64,000 nucleotides of DNA from NCBI GenBank assembly GCA_013398015.1, contig VZRR01013741.1, positions 171,576 through 235,575 on the forward strand. The letters run 5' to 3'. This document shows positions 50,481 to 63,674 of this stretch, in pieces. Numbering within the stretch: the stretch's first letter is position 1; every line of letters begins with the position of its first letter. The notes under the pieces were generated by a model. The model was given only the letters and a program-made list of their open reading frames with translations. It had not been told where the DNA came from and did no database searches. Made by a program: the position numbers and the translations under genes. Source of the DNA: Oreocharis arfaki. Taxonomy: Eukaryota; Chordata; Aves; Passeriformes; Paramythiidae.

Positions 50481-53087
50481 CTGCCGAATTAAAACAGGCC
50501 AGGTCACTCTTTCCTCTTCTTCATGGATACAAAGTTGCAGAGTACAATCACAAGTAAATACGAGGTATCATGAGCCTTATCCTCCTAATTCTCTTTTCTG
50601 GCAGACCCAAACCCTTTCAGAGCAGGACCTCCTTCCGCTTTTCCAAACAGAGTCACAGGCTGGGAGACCATATTTGGCAAAGGTGAGAAAGCAAGGAATG
50701 TAAAAGAAGGCGCAAAGGGAGTAGTTTACTTTATGAAGCAGGCATGTTTCTCCCCTTTTGCTCTATCCTTTTACAGTTTCTCCAGCCCATGCTACTGAAG
50801 GAAAGGATATGATTGAAAAAAAGCTGGGCTGGGGCTTAGGGGTGCACTTCTGAGCTCTGTACAGATGTCTCATATGATGGAGAGCTATTAGGTACTACAA
50901 CAGTACAAGCTACTAAGAGGCACCTTGTGAATAATTTTGTTCACACAGATACTGCTAAAAAACACCCCCAAACATGTAGAAGGTTTAATGACTACATAAG
51001 GATCAATTATAAAAGTAAGGAGGTTTTGAGCCTATACAGTCCAATTTCTGGAAACAGTAAGAGCTTTATAGTTTGCCAAATGAATTAGTAAATGAATATA
51101 GAATTGCAGAGTTTTCTGAGCCTCTAGAGAAAAAATTAGTGGTCGTGGTTGGTACTGCCATTTGTTAAAAACTGTTTGGGGATTCCTCTGGAAACACAAG
51201 GAATTGCTTTCCATGTGCAAGGGCCAGCCAAAGAAAGTGGATAGACTGAATTCATTGATGCTGAGCATTGCCTCCTCCGTGTCACACTTTTAGTGTATGT
51301 TTAGCACGCTGTGTGAGACCCATGGGTTTGGCGAGCCTCAAATCCTGCAGTGTATCATGGGTGTGCTGCAGCACAGGCATCCCTGGCCTTGAGGAGATTT
51401 TTCCCCGAGGGATCATCTCTTTTTTTCTTAGAGCTGCCCTAGCACTCTGACACAACCATAGCCTCATGGAACTTGAGTCTACAAGGTACTTCCCAAGCAG
51501 TGTGTTCTGAACCCTCACTTCCACTTGGGAAAAGGGGTCTCGGCCACTTAGGACCCGACGGCCCTCTCCTTCTAACAAATTTCCTAAGGATTACACTGCT
51601 GGCTTGAGGGGTAAAAAAAAAAAAGAGAATGGGTGGTTCAGCCAGTCCCATTCTGTGTGAAACTACAACTGGGCTCAAATGCAAGTTTCAAAGCAAACTT
51701 AATGAAAGAGACTGCTGGAAAGGGAGTCTGGAACAGAGACTCTACAGCAATCACTTCATATCTGCGGTTATTTTCCCCACGAGCCATGAGGAAGTTTGGG
51801 CCTCTACCTGTTGATTCATGATGAAAATTTGGGAGGAATGGAAACTACCAAATACATGACACCAAGTACATCCATAAACACCACATGTGCTCTGTTATGG
51901 AAAACCTTATTAGGCTGAATACGTGAAAGCTCTTTGCAAAGCAGACTTTGAGGAGTTTCTCCCTGGATTTCTTTCATTCCAGACCGCCTGAAATAGGAAT
52001 GTGAGAAGTGCAGGGGTGAGAACACAGATCAAGGTACCATACGACTACACTACATGATCTGAAATTGGTAGGAAAACACGATGGTATTTTTTACTAGGAA
52101 CTGAGAAGAGAATTAACAGCACGGAGGGAACCCAAAGGTCAGCTCTGGTTGCTTATCCAAATTGTTACAGTGCTTCAGAGGAATTTTTCAGGCAACAAAT
52201 GACAAGAATTTTGAATAGGTTGTTCTCTCTCAGGAGAAAAAGAATGAATTTAGAAACCTTATTGAAATAATCAGAGATGCTCTTATTTTTAAAACGTATG
52301 AATTAGGTTTTCATTTCTTTCCTATGACAAAACAATTTCAAAACAGGATAGAGAAAACTCCACATACTATGCATTCATTTTTTTCAATAAAATACCAAAA
52401 CCATTTAAAAAATGAAGCTCAACAACCTCCCAGAATGAGAATACATATACTTTAAGGTGGGGGGCAGAGATAAAGAATCTTTAAGCCCAAGTACTTATCG
52501 AAGACCTTATTTAAACTGAGGTCACTGCGATGCCTGTGACTCCTTTGCAGAAAGGATCTGGAGAGAATGAGAGGTTTCAAGGTGAGTGCAAGTGACTCTT
52601 CCCTCCTCCTGGGCTCACTTTCCTTCTGTCCCCTGCCTTTCAATTACAGAGCAGCTTGACTGCGCGTGCAGAGGAGGGAATGCAATCCAGGTAGCCCACG
52701 GCCAACATCACCTGCCCAGAAGCCTCAATTGGGCACACCCATGGATTCTATATGAGAGTTACCTTTGATCACATCACGGTAAACCTTGAATTACTTCATC
52801 TCCACTTATAACTCCCCCACGCCAACCTAAAATCTTTGTGAAAAACACTGTCTTATCATCGTTCTAGGACCTACCACCAGGGAACAATGGAAACGAGGCA
52901 GTAAATTCAAAGAAAACATTCAGCTACTACGCTAGGGCAAGTCTTGGCACATCCTAAGATAAAATACAGAACAGTGCTTGTGTTGTGGGCTGGTTTTTTT
53001 GAAAGGAACAATGACAGCTAAGTTCCATGACAGAACATGGTATAAAATCTGCCCTAGTGAACTGGCACAACTCCCTTTACAGCGCGT

Positions 53088-53235
53088 GCAGAATCACGGA
53101 ATATGCCGAGTGGGAAGGTACCCATCGGGATCAGCGAGTCCAAGTCCTGGCCCTGCACAGGACACCTCCAAGAGTCACACCCAGTGCCTGAGAGCATTGT
53201 CCAAATGCTTCTTGAGCTCTGGCAGCCTAGGGGCT
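53088..53235 (-). mobile_element. CR1 LINE fragment of a second subfamily
   Basis: The plus strand shows CAGAATCACGGAATATGCCG, then CCAAGTCCTGGCCCTGCACA, GAGTCACACCCAGTGCCTGA and GCATTGTCCAAATGCTTCTT. This pattern is typical of a CR1 subfamily whose 3' end differs from the other copies in the window. It lies just left of the orphan CpG island. A short direct repeat, AATCCTTAATCCTT, follows at about 53244 and 53290. Confidence 0.85.
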
Positions 53236-53439
53236 GTGAAGGCAATCCTTAATCCTTTTACAGTGTGTGGGCATTCCAACTGTGCAGGGAATCCTTAATC
53301 CTTCCACAACGCTACCATTGTGTTGTTTTCCATTTATCTGCCAAAGCAACCTCCTTAAAGCCCAGCACAGAGTTAAAACAATCCCAAACCACAAAAACCA
53401 GAGAGACTTACGTTTGCAGCGGGCACATGGGATCCTGCC

Positions 53440-53960
53440 GTGTTCCAGGAGCACATCTCATGGGAAAAGGGCCGCTAGGAAGAAGCCCGTAATTCCACGT
53501 CTCAGGTATTCCCAGGCTCCGCGGGCCGTACCCCTCAGACCGTGTGGGCTCTACGGGGTCTCCCTCCCGCCCCCCGGGGCCGCCGTGAGGCGCAGGCCCC
53601 GAGGCCTAGGCCGCGGGCGGGGCCCGGCGGCTCCATCCGCCTCCATCCGCCTCCATCCGGCTCCATCCGGCTCCATCCGCCTCCATCCGCCTCCATCCAG
53701 CTCCATCGTGCCCCGGCAGCGCCCATCCCGCCCCGCGGGGCCCCCACGCCATCCCCCGGAGCGACATCGCCATAGCCCGGGCGGAGATCGCCACCGCTGA
53801 CGGCCGGGGCCGCGCCGGGCGCTCCCACCTGGCGGCGTCGCGCCCGTGTGCCCCCGGCCGCAATCAGGCGTTTCAAAGGGCTTGGCAACACCTCCCGCCT
53901 TTTCTCCTGGACCGTGTTGGTGACTACGGGCTCCAGGGCACCTTTCCCGGGACACTTCGA
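53440..53960. promoter_or_regulatory. Orphan CpG island, possible promoter of an unannotated transcript
   Basis: This is a sharp island of GC- and CpG-rich sequence in an otherwise AT-rich flank, about 16 kb upstream of ARSJ. It contains a Sp1-type GGGCGGGGCC at about 53615-53624 and a 10-bp tandem repeat. No TATA box and no recognisable coding exon are seen. The open frames that cross it, on both strands, have the simple composition expected of GC-rich DNA. It may be a promoter of a noncoding RNA, a remote 5' noncoding exon of the next gene (UGT8 by synteny), or an unassigned regulatory island. Confidence 0.7.
53629..53708. repeat. 10-bp tandem repeat, 8 units, inside the orphan CpG island
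   Basis: Eight consecutive units of the form G-S-C-T-C-C-A-T-C-C (GGCTCCATCC or GCCTCCATCC, the last two AGCTCCATC-like) cover 80 bp. Three units make 30 bp, so the repeat reads through in every frame that lacks a stop; this explains the repetitive ORFs here. Confidence 0.95.
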
Positions 53961-56007
53961 AAGGCTGCGGTGGGAAACGTCTCTAGAAAGCTTTCGAGGA
54001 GAGAGATCACGGATTTTTAAGTCGCTTCAGCCCAGCTGGATCACAGGAGAAGAGCCTGCAGACAAATGAGATTGTGTTGGCACAAGCTGGGAGCGCTGAG
54101 CTGCAGCGCCCAGGGCGCAGTGCCATGAAATCCAAGTGCTGCCAGGCTCCGGGCATTGTGAAACCAGGGGCTCACCTCGGAGAAATCCATGTGTGCACAT
54201 CCAGCTGTCAGCCGCTGAAATTGCTGCACCTCTTTCCTCAGATAGCACCGTAATTTAATTAAGTGTTGATGTGTTCTGGGTGGAAGCCCCTCAGCAGCAC
54301 TGCTTCTGAATAAGCCATTCCATTTTAAAAAGGGAATGGGAACAGAGGCCTTTCCCATATTACAGAAATATTTTGGAACCGAAGCTGAATTCCACTTACC
54401 ATTGTTTTCATAGTAGTTGGATTTAAACTAAAAGGGAAAAAAAAAAAAATCACATCACAAATTATATTCCTATAACTCATTAAGGGTGATTGCAAGATCA
54501 GTGGAAAAACTTTTACCAAATCTCCCAGTATTGTGGGATCATTAATCTGTTTTGCCTCTGTTTTCCAGGCTTATCAAAGGACAACTCTGCCTTGGTCTTT
54601 GCTTGCTATGTATAAGACTGTCTGTGGTTGGAGAACAGTGCTGGAAAACAGTAAGCTGTTGCTATAGGATACGTCCCTTTTTCCAGCTAAAATTGTTACA
54701 TTTTACATCTCAGGAAACCTCTGGAGCTGATTACGAGTAGCGTGAACAAACCAAGACGCAGATTTACAGCTACTTCGTTACATGTTTCTTCCTCTAAAAA
54801 AGAGAAGCCACCCTCTCCTGTCCTTGCATGTATCTTAGAGGCTTTATGGTATCAAATGCAGGCCAAAGGAACATATGGCACTCGGATTTCTTCTGGATGA
54901 GGTCATTCTGAAGTAAGGTCTCTTTCCTTCCCTCTACAGACACTTACATGCTGTCCTCAGAATTTGGCCATTACATTCCAGATAAAATTATCACTTTCCC
55001 AGTCTTTAGTATCTCCTCAATTTTCTGTTTTAAGTCAGTGCTGGGAGGACAGCCACATTCCCTGCACAATAGCTGACAGATTCCTTGGGTTCCAGCCAAA
55101 ATGCTGCTTTCTGCCTGGTTCTTGCTATGTTTTGGAGTCACTTCAGCCCTTGAGCTGCCAACTTAGTTGGGAGTTTTAGGGGTGTTTTCAGGAATCATTT
55201 TTATAAGAGCATAAAGTGACCTCTATAGCCCACTTATTCCTAGTTTTGAGAAAATTCAAGCTGCTCTTTTTGGAAAGAGAAGTTAGGGTGGTAGCATGAA
55301 TTTGGTTTAAAAATGAAATAAAATTGTGCTCTGTGACAATAACCAAAAATACCATCAACACAGGTTTCCCAGCCTGTAAGATAGGTTGGTCTGAATGATC
55401 TACAGCACCTGGTGCTGGAGTTGCAGTGATTGTACTGGCACACGTTTTGTGATGCATCCTGTCTGTTCCAAAAATAGCAGGCATTGCATACAGGGAATGA
55501 AGAGCAGTGGGAAACAGGGCTTTGTGCAAGCACTAATTACGTATATTGGATTAGGACTAGTTGCTTTTTCTTTGGTGAGCAAAAGAAGATCCATCAAAAA
55601 AAAGTTATTCCGAGGAAGAAAAGGGTGTGAGGATACTACCATCCCACAAATAACATACCCTAAAGGATTTTTTTTCTCTCATCAGAATACCTCCTCTGTT
55701 TTCACATTTCTTTAAACAGACAGACAAAAAAAACTTATTTAACTTTATTGTTATTATCACCCTTAATTTAAAAAAAAATCAAGTAGTGAGCAATAACAGG
55801 CATTATTACTTAGGTCGGACTTATCTCTTTAGCTCTGAAGTCTCCCCCTAAATTGCACAGGAGCTCCCATTCCCATCGTTCAGCCCTCAGTGTCTCATCA
55901 TTGCCACTTGTGGAGCCCTGACCTGCCCCACAGGTGTTGCGAGGCTCCGGCAGCGTTCATTACAAACTGGAGAATTTCAGCTGAAAGGCCCTACTAAAAA
56001 TATTATT

Positions 56008-56021
56008 GTTTCCATAGCAAC
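56008..56021 (+). promoter_or_regulatory. RFX X-box motif
   Basis: GTTTCCATAGCAAC fits the RFX-family consensus of two inverted half sites, GTNRCC and RGYAAC, separated by two bases (the fourth base of the left half deviates). It lies in a 200-bp stretch with an E-box and MEF2-like sites. Binding is inferred from sequence only. Confidence 0.45.
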
Positions 56022-57893
56022 AGCCCGTGCGATACAATGGGGTGGCTCTTTGCAGGATATTGCCAAAAGATCAGAGATGAGAAACTCTCACTTCAACTGG
56101 CAGAGCTGCAATAGAGCAAAGGACCCACAAAAGCCACTGCTATTTATATAACCACCTCTGGCTCTGCTTTGTGTCTTTGTGCAAAGCTCCTGAATCTGTC
56201 AGTGCACCATTCCAAAGACAAACTTCCCAGGACCAGAGAATAACAGGAGCAACAGTACCTAATGTAGTACATAAGGGGTCTTCTCCTTCCCTAGGTTTCA
56301 TACTAGCTGCCGAAATGCTAATTTATTAATTCTGCTATGACTCCAAACACCTTTAGAGCCATACCAATATTTAAACTTGAACTACAGCAATATATTGAAG
56401 CTACAGAGCGGCTGCCCGGACTTAATACAGTAACAGAATCGTGAATGCTTGAGGTAAAAGATTTCATGAGTACACACCCACAGATAGGCTTCAAAATTCA
56501 TAGCCAGCCTCCTAAAAGTTGAATTTTGTAGAACTGCTGAGCAGTTGTTAGCCCTTAGGGTTTTAGAGTGGGATTTAGTGGGAATTACTAGGAGAAAAGC
56601 TGTTACTGGGATCAGAGCATTATCATTTGACAGCCTGAATGGATGTTACACCTGACTTCAATCCCATTCTTGAAAGTCTGCATAAAACCTAGAAATAAAC
56701 TAGGAAATCAATCAGCTTGGCCTTCATGAGAGCTGTCCTTGCTCATTATCTCTGTCTAACTTAAATAAACAAGAGTTTTTGATATATTGTTTCTGAGTGA
56801 ATAGTTGGAAGAGAATTTAAGCAAACTGGCTTCCCATCCTTTGCTCTAAGTTATCCAATTTTTATCTCAAACATTGGTCAATCTGCCAAGGCTTCGTATA
56901 AAAACAAAGGCAAAGCACAACTAAATGAGGACATTTCTTGGAAGTTTATCCTTTTTAATAATTACAACAAGAGGCCATTGGAGTTAAAGCGCATCCAGTG
57001 TTTATCCTTTGTGTGGAGTGGCTGCCTGCAGAAAGGGATTCAGTTTACATTATTGTAAATCTGGCAGGAACTGAATAACTGAGGGCCAGTGTGCCTTGCT
57101 CAGCTATTCGAGAAACAGCATTCAGCAAAATCCTTCTACAAATATCTAATTGGCAACTCAGGCTAATGTAATTAAATCAGCTTCAAACACTCGTTCAGTT
57201 GCCAAATTGTTTGAAGTACAGTAGAACACGGGGATATTGCCAGGGAGATATGGATTAGCAAAAGAAGAGAAATGTAGAACTTCAGGGCTAAAAATAGAAT
57301 TGTACTGAGGAAAAAACTATGGTTTTCAATTTAGAAGTGAAGTTTTATCTCTGATATTTATAATAGCATTGGCATTATAAAACAGTTACAGTAGAAAGGT
57401 GAATATACAGCAAAGAGAAATTCTCTGGAGACAGCAAGTACATACCTGCATTAATATAGCTTACATTCCTGTAATCGGTATTAATATGCATTTACTGATC
57501 TTGCAAAATGCAATCCCTATCAGTTATCCCACTACGGCTTTGAGTAATTTACATTCATCAAGGCATCGAATCGTGTGATTTCAAAGGGATGTGAGCACAA
57601 ACTTAAAGTTAAGCCCATATAAGTGGAAAGGGATGAACTTCAGCATTGCTTAAATGCTCGCTGAATTGCAACCTACACTCCTTTGGCATTTGGCCCGGTT
57701 GCAGGGGTAATTTCATGGCTTGTTTCCTTTGTCTATAAGTGATTCCTTTTTTTTCCTGTGTAAGACACATCTCCACTTAATGTGTAGATACCAACTTCAG
57801 CTATAGCAAAAAACATTAAAATAAAAGTCATGTTTTATGGACTTTTTTCAAACTTGGCATCACTAACCAAGGCAGAAGCCCAATACAGAAGAA

Positions 57894-57926
57894 CATATAT
57901 ATATATACATATATATATATTTATAT
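57894..57926. repeat. AT dinucleotide microsatellite, interrupted
   Basis: Alternating AT runs are broken by one C and one TT, over about 33 bp. A similar but shorter run lies at about 47727-47742. Confidence 0.93.
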
Positions 57927-60633
57927 TTCAATCAATGATCACATTTCACTGCAAAGTTCCCCTTTCTTCCATTTCTTCCACATTAATCCCCAGTGATTTT
58001 TCTGAGAACAGAGTGAAACCTCCCTCAACATCTGACCTACAGGGATTTTTGATCTTCCAGAACAAGAAGATCAGCATTATCCCTCCGTCCTTCACATTTT
58101 ACTGTGGAAGGAATTACTAGGTAAAGTCTGGCAGTAAACAAGGTTGCAATAAGAACTCTTCACCATGAAAATAATGAGTCAGTTAAATTATCCCTGTCCC
58201 TTGTAGGAATCAATGGTCATAGCTAGAAGAGCACAACACAAAGAATCTTTAAATTTTTTATTAAAAAGTAGCATAGGAATGGAAGTGAAAAAGAAAGTAA
58301 TGTACATTCCTAGTGTAAATACACTACTAAGAGGAAAGAAAACTGTTAAAACTTTTAAACTGTTGTAAGTGGATCAACACAGTGAAGTAAAAACCTGACG
58401 AACAAAATGCTTTAGAAAAATACAGAAAATCTAAGGTTGAGCAATTGCATCAATCTGAGAGATAAAAGCACTCAGTATCTCTGAAAATTGATCTTGCAAG
58501 CACAGAAAGAGCATTCAAAGTGAAGCCTGACAGGTCTTTCAGGGACTTAAGAAACGCAAAGGTAACTGAATGCAGTTCTTTTATATTTTAATTAAAAGAA
58601 ACATTCCATGCAAAGGCCTAATTTGCCAGTTTCCAGCCTAGACTGAATTTTTATAGCTGAATTTGAAACTCTTCAAAATAAGGGTTTATATAATGGAAAG
58701 GCTGACACAAGCCTGACTTCAGGGATGAGAACCACAGCATCAGATTTTCCTCTCTTGCTGGAGAAATTACAAATGACTTCAAGTAAAATTGAGGCAAAGA
58801 AAAGATAAAAATGATCAGTAGCTCTTTAGATGCACCTTGAGAAAAGCACTTCTGAGTGGCAAGGAAGTTCAGATTCTAAAGCACATAAAGCAGATGTTTG
58901 CCAGCATCATGAGAAACAGCAGGGAAGAATTTTGCTTTTCCCTGAGGCAGATCTTCCTCAGACGTGCACTGGGAAGGAAATTGAACTCGAAAGCAGTAAA
59001 GCTGCCCTGAAGAAAAGTAGTAACAGGTGCTGGCAATGCCAGAGAAAGAGGAAATGCCCTCTTCCAAGCAGCTCTTGGGCAAGACTGTGTATGATATCAA
59101 GCAGAAAGCAATTCCCTGGCAGTTCCCTAACATAATTGTTACTCTCATGATTTCAGCAAACATCTCATGGCTTCCTTGCAACTGCTTGCAGAAACAGGAG
59201 TACTGCAACACTTCAGCAGCTGCATGTCTGCAGGATTGTAGGAAGGCTGGGTAAAACCCCTGAGCTTCCATTTCTTGCTCTGTGCAAGAGAGAGACTTGT
59301 GTATAAAGATCTTGTTTCTCTCGAGATCTATTTAAAATCACTTCTATTTTTATTTCTAATAAACCTTTTGAGGTTTGGACTGTAGAACCATCTTTGTCTC
59401 CTTTTAGGGAATTCACTGCAGCAGAGTCTAGGATGTTCCACTGCAACATCCTGGCTGACTTTGGATACTCAGTCTCAGTCTATGAGTATGCATGTCACAG
59501 TGGATTAGATTGGGAATTTAAAGAAATCCGTGCAAGCATGGAGATTTTCACTGTTACTGTATTCCCTGAATCCGCAGTGGTGTTGGTTTTCAGAAAAGCA
59601 GCTGAGTGACTGAATGGAAATCGGTGGTTTCTTTTGGAAGTTTAGGACAAGAGTTAAGCAAATAAACAAATGCTGTAGACCAGAACATTTAAACTGATGC
59701 CAAAATAAACCCAGACAAATGCTGTAGTGATTCAGGCTCTGGCATTGTACGTACAAGAGTGTTCACAAATGTTTTCACTCCTTCAACAATAACAACAACA
59801 GAAAGTTACCACAGGCACGGAGTGAGTTATCTCAGAGTTAATTCTTTCAAGTGCGAGCAGTACCAGCCGTGGCTGTGTTACCTTGGTGAGATCATGTGAC
59901 ACAGAGCAGAGCACGTTCTCCAAGTGTGTCAGTCACACGGATAAACTGCAATTCTCCAAGAAACTACCTGGGCACACCTTTGCTTCAAAGACCAGAACTC
60001 TTCTTGGTCCATTTTAAGAGATGTTTTTCCAAGCCTCCTGGTGAGGAAACTCCCTCATTTCTCTCCAACACCTGAATGCCCAAAACCTGACATTCTGCAC
60101 ATTCTCACTCTGCATTTTTTCAAGAAAATACATTTAAATTATGATTGTGAAAGTCTCTCTTTACTTTTTTGATACCGGGCTAGAAATCTCTTTCACGTTA
60201 TCCCTTTTCTGCTTGTTTGGAGCCAAGTGGGGAGGAATAAACCACTTGGGACTGACAATATGAGTGAGCCGTGGGAGACTGCCAGACTTTGCTACAAATA
60301 GAAAACCCACTCAGAGTGGGACAAGGTGCGATATCAACCAATCTGAACTATCTCAAAAGATAACAAGCAAATTTCTCTCTGATTCGAAGCCTGTCTTGCC
60401 TTTTTTCCCCCTCTCATTTTGATTTTTCTGCACCTCTGCTTTTCTTAGGTCTGGTCATGTCTGAAAGCAAAATAGTGACTTTTGCCAAAAAACCTGTTGT
60501 CACAGGACTTCCAGTACATTTTGGCAGGTGCAAAAGATAGATCCCTGCATGTTTACCCAGTTAGAGTGAAAACTCCAGGCCTTCAGAGATTCCTCCAGTG
60601 CAAGTTAAAATATGAGCCTAAAGCAATTTCCTT

Positions 60634-60667
60634 CCTTTTATATAAGTCAGTCCTTTTATATAAGTTA
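60634..60667. repeat. 18-bp tandem duplication
   Basis: CCTTTTATATAAGTCAGT is followed by CCTTTTATATAAGTTA. The two copies are almost complete. Both contain a TATATAAG string, which should not be read as a TATA box without other support. Confidence 0.88.
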
Positions 60668-63600
60668 AACAGAATCCAGAAGGATTGTCAGCATGGGTTT
60701 ATTTCTTCTAATTTCTATTTCCTTAGCTCCCTTTCTGTGATTTAAGAATCCCAAAGGGAGCTACAGTTTACCACAGCAGGAGGGTGCAGACAAATATAAG
60801 AACCTATGTTAATAATAAAATTATCTGATCTTGCTTTTTGTTGGAGGTGCCAGAGAAAATCAGTCTCATACATCCTCTCCAAGAACTGAGGATCATTAAT
60901 CATAGCAATGCTTGTTTTTTGCTCCTTCTCAACCTATGTGCAATTTCCCTAAGAACAGCAAAATGCACTCAGTTTTCTGTGCTGTGGTCTTGCTATAGGC
61001 TGGCTTAGCACCTGCATACAGAAATACTCCTGAAAAAATACCACAGTGAGTGAAAAAAAAAAGCAACTTGCAAAATGCATAATTTTATGGGAAACCCACA
61101 AGCCATGGATCTCACTTGACTTTAAATCAGTTATAAAACATCCTTTTAAAAGGGATTCACCAGGCTATAACTTATTTTGTTGGGTTTTTTTTTTAGATTT
61201 TATTTCCAATGGCAGAGAAACCCTTCAGAAATGTCCTATGAAGTCATAGCAGGTGATTGTCTTCCATGAAAAAAAAAGGATATATGTTTTTTCAAATTTC
61301 AGTGTGTCTCTGCTGCTTCAAAGTGCTTTAGTAACCTTTTGAAATACTTGCAAAAGCAATCAATTTGCTGAGATGATCATCTACTGAAAAATAAATGACT
61401 CAACATTGCTGTCCTTGTTTTCATTTCTGAGAAGCCAGATTTTAGATGCAATTTCTGGGTTTAGGTTCCATGCTTTGCTTAACAAAACAAAGTTCTTAAA
61501 TATGTTATGGAGGAGAGGGGTGAAGCACAACAGGATTATGTATTGTCTGCTTCGTTATGAAATGAACCCGAAATGCTTTTACTGACTTTTTTGGCTGGCT
61601 GTTGCCTATAGTGTAACACTATTTCAAATACCACTTCCAGTCTTTGTAAAATCATTTGAGAGATGTAAATGTAATTCCTGGAGGGTGCATGACGAAGTGT
61701 AAGTGTTACACTTGTCATCATTCAGAGGACAGAGGTTATATAAGGAATGCAATTGGGAACAATATTTGGTGCTCCCTGCGAATCAGGAGTGTAGTAAAGC
61801 AAGTAAATAGGAAGGACCATGATGGTTATTACATTGATTTTGTTCCATGAATAAAGATAGCTTTTTAGTCTCCAGGGATGGCAGCTGCCTACAAGAACAC
61901 AGATTGCTTGAGATAACTTACATGGAACCGTATCACAGGGGAAACAATCATTTCACTACAGTGGGTAGAGCAAGGTGAGGGAAAAAAATACCAGGAGTGT
62001 GTAAAAGGCAATGGAAAGTTAAGCTGCAGAGCTGAATGACCTTTCAAAGCAGTCCTGAAAGAGGCTCACGCCTTGCAAGTGTCAGAAACTTCTGAGGGTC
62101 CTGGAGCTTGATGTGTCTGACTCCTCTGTGCTCAATCTTCCAGTCACCAAATCTGACTGAGAATGCAACCCGAGCTCAAGAGCCTTATGGTTCTTTGCAC
62201 CCCGATCACAACTGATTTTACTCCTACCCTCTGGTAAGAAATCCATGTGAACTACACTTGCATTTGTGAATTAAGAATTTCGGATCCAGGCCCCATTTGG
62301 GCTCAAGGATGTGGCAGAACCACATCACTTAAAACACAAGTCAAAAAACGGTGTCTTGAAAATTATTAGGGAAGCTTTTAACTGCCCTGAGAGATTCCAG
62401 AAGAACCCTGGCAATTAAATGAGGGGGTTAATGAACTAATAACTGCCGTGAGTCGAAGCAGACTGTCAGCCCAGTGCGATCTTTTGAAAATTACAGTGAA
62501 CCTGCAAGTGAATCCAAGCCCACCCTTCCCCTTGTGGCATCAGCTGGGTGGAGGCTCTTCTGTTCAAACCTGAGCTCTGCCACTGTGCAGCCAGCAGAGT
62601 TTTTGTTAAAAGACAAAAGGAGGGGAAGAAAACAAACTGGGTGTAACTTCTTGGGGATTTGCTTTTGTCTGGGTGGTAAAAAGCTGGGGGCAAAGTATGG
62701 ACAGTTGGGAAGCAAACAGAAAGCTCAGCCAAGCTGTTCCTCTGCTTAGAAAAGGAGAAAAGAAGAAAGAAAAGAGGAGTTTATGCTACTGCTATGAAGC
62801 CAAATGGAAGCGTTTAGATGTTCTACTTGAAGAGGTTTAGGGAAGGTCTCTGAAATGGCTGGGACAGTCAGAACTTCTGCCACTACAGATGGTGGCTTTC
62901 ACACTGCCACCTTCTCCAGATCAGATGGGATGAATGTGACAGTGCCAGATACAGAGGAAGGCTGCACAGTGGTGAGGAAAGAGAATTTCCCTGTCAGCAG
63001 CAATGAACAGTGAGATGAGCTCAGCAGCCACCTACAGAATTCCTGCCTTGGTTGAAATCACCAGAGAAATGCCTATGTGCCTCCGACAATCCAGACCAAG
63101 CCTCAGGACCGCTCCTGTTTCCTGGAGAGCCATTTGAGAACGTGTTAAGCTCAGCTGAAATCAGAAGCAAATCTGCCTTAGAAACAGAGAAGACTGACCC
63201 ACACACAAGCATGGAAACTACACATAAAGAAGTGAACTGACTTACAGACCAGTTTAATGAAACATCTCTGGCGCCAGTGTCCCACTTACATAAGAGAGAG
63301 ACGGACAACTTCTTACTCTGACACTTATTTACTGTACCTACTCCTCTCTACTGTGCGAGGTTCAGGACAGTTGTACCTATGCAAAGGTATTTTCCTTTAT
63401 TTCAGTAGCAGGATATGCAGGCATTCTGGAGAGGGAACAGTATTAGATACTCACTCCTGGCCAGGGCACACCAGTTCGGGGTACCAAAAAGCAAAGGCTG
63501 TTTCTTCAGCAGAGACATCACCTTTTGCTTTAGCTCCTATTTGAACAATTGATTTGGAATTCTCCTTCCCTCAAGAATCTAGGCTCCTCTCCTGTCCTGG

Positions 63601-63674
63601 GGGACCAAAGATTGTTCCCCAGCACACAGCAGTCCCAGCCAAAATGGAGCACCTAGACAGATTTCTACTATGTC

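Larger units (their letters stand above)
38081..53439. other. ARSJ 5' flank, no gene supported
   Basis: About 15 kb of mostly AT-rich sequence. It contains CR1 ends at 38946 and 41351, a CR1 fragment at 53088, a 24-bp duplication at 40357, A/C-rich sequence at 42386 and a 15-bp duplication at 50453. The longest frame is 174 codons (44672-45196, plus). It resembles no family I know, and a frame of that length is expected by chance in a window this size. No exon with convincing splice signals and protein similarity was found. Confidence 0.7.

Noticed and set aside
53267..53955. Repetitive frames on both strands across the orphan CpG island
   Set aside because: They arise from the 10-bp tandem repeat and the scarcity of stops in GC-rich DNA. 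The repeated proline, histidine and glycine patterns follow the DNA unit.
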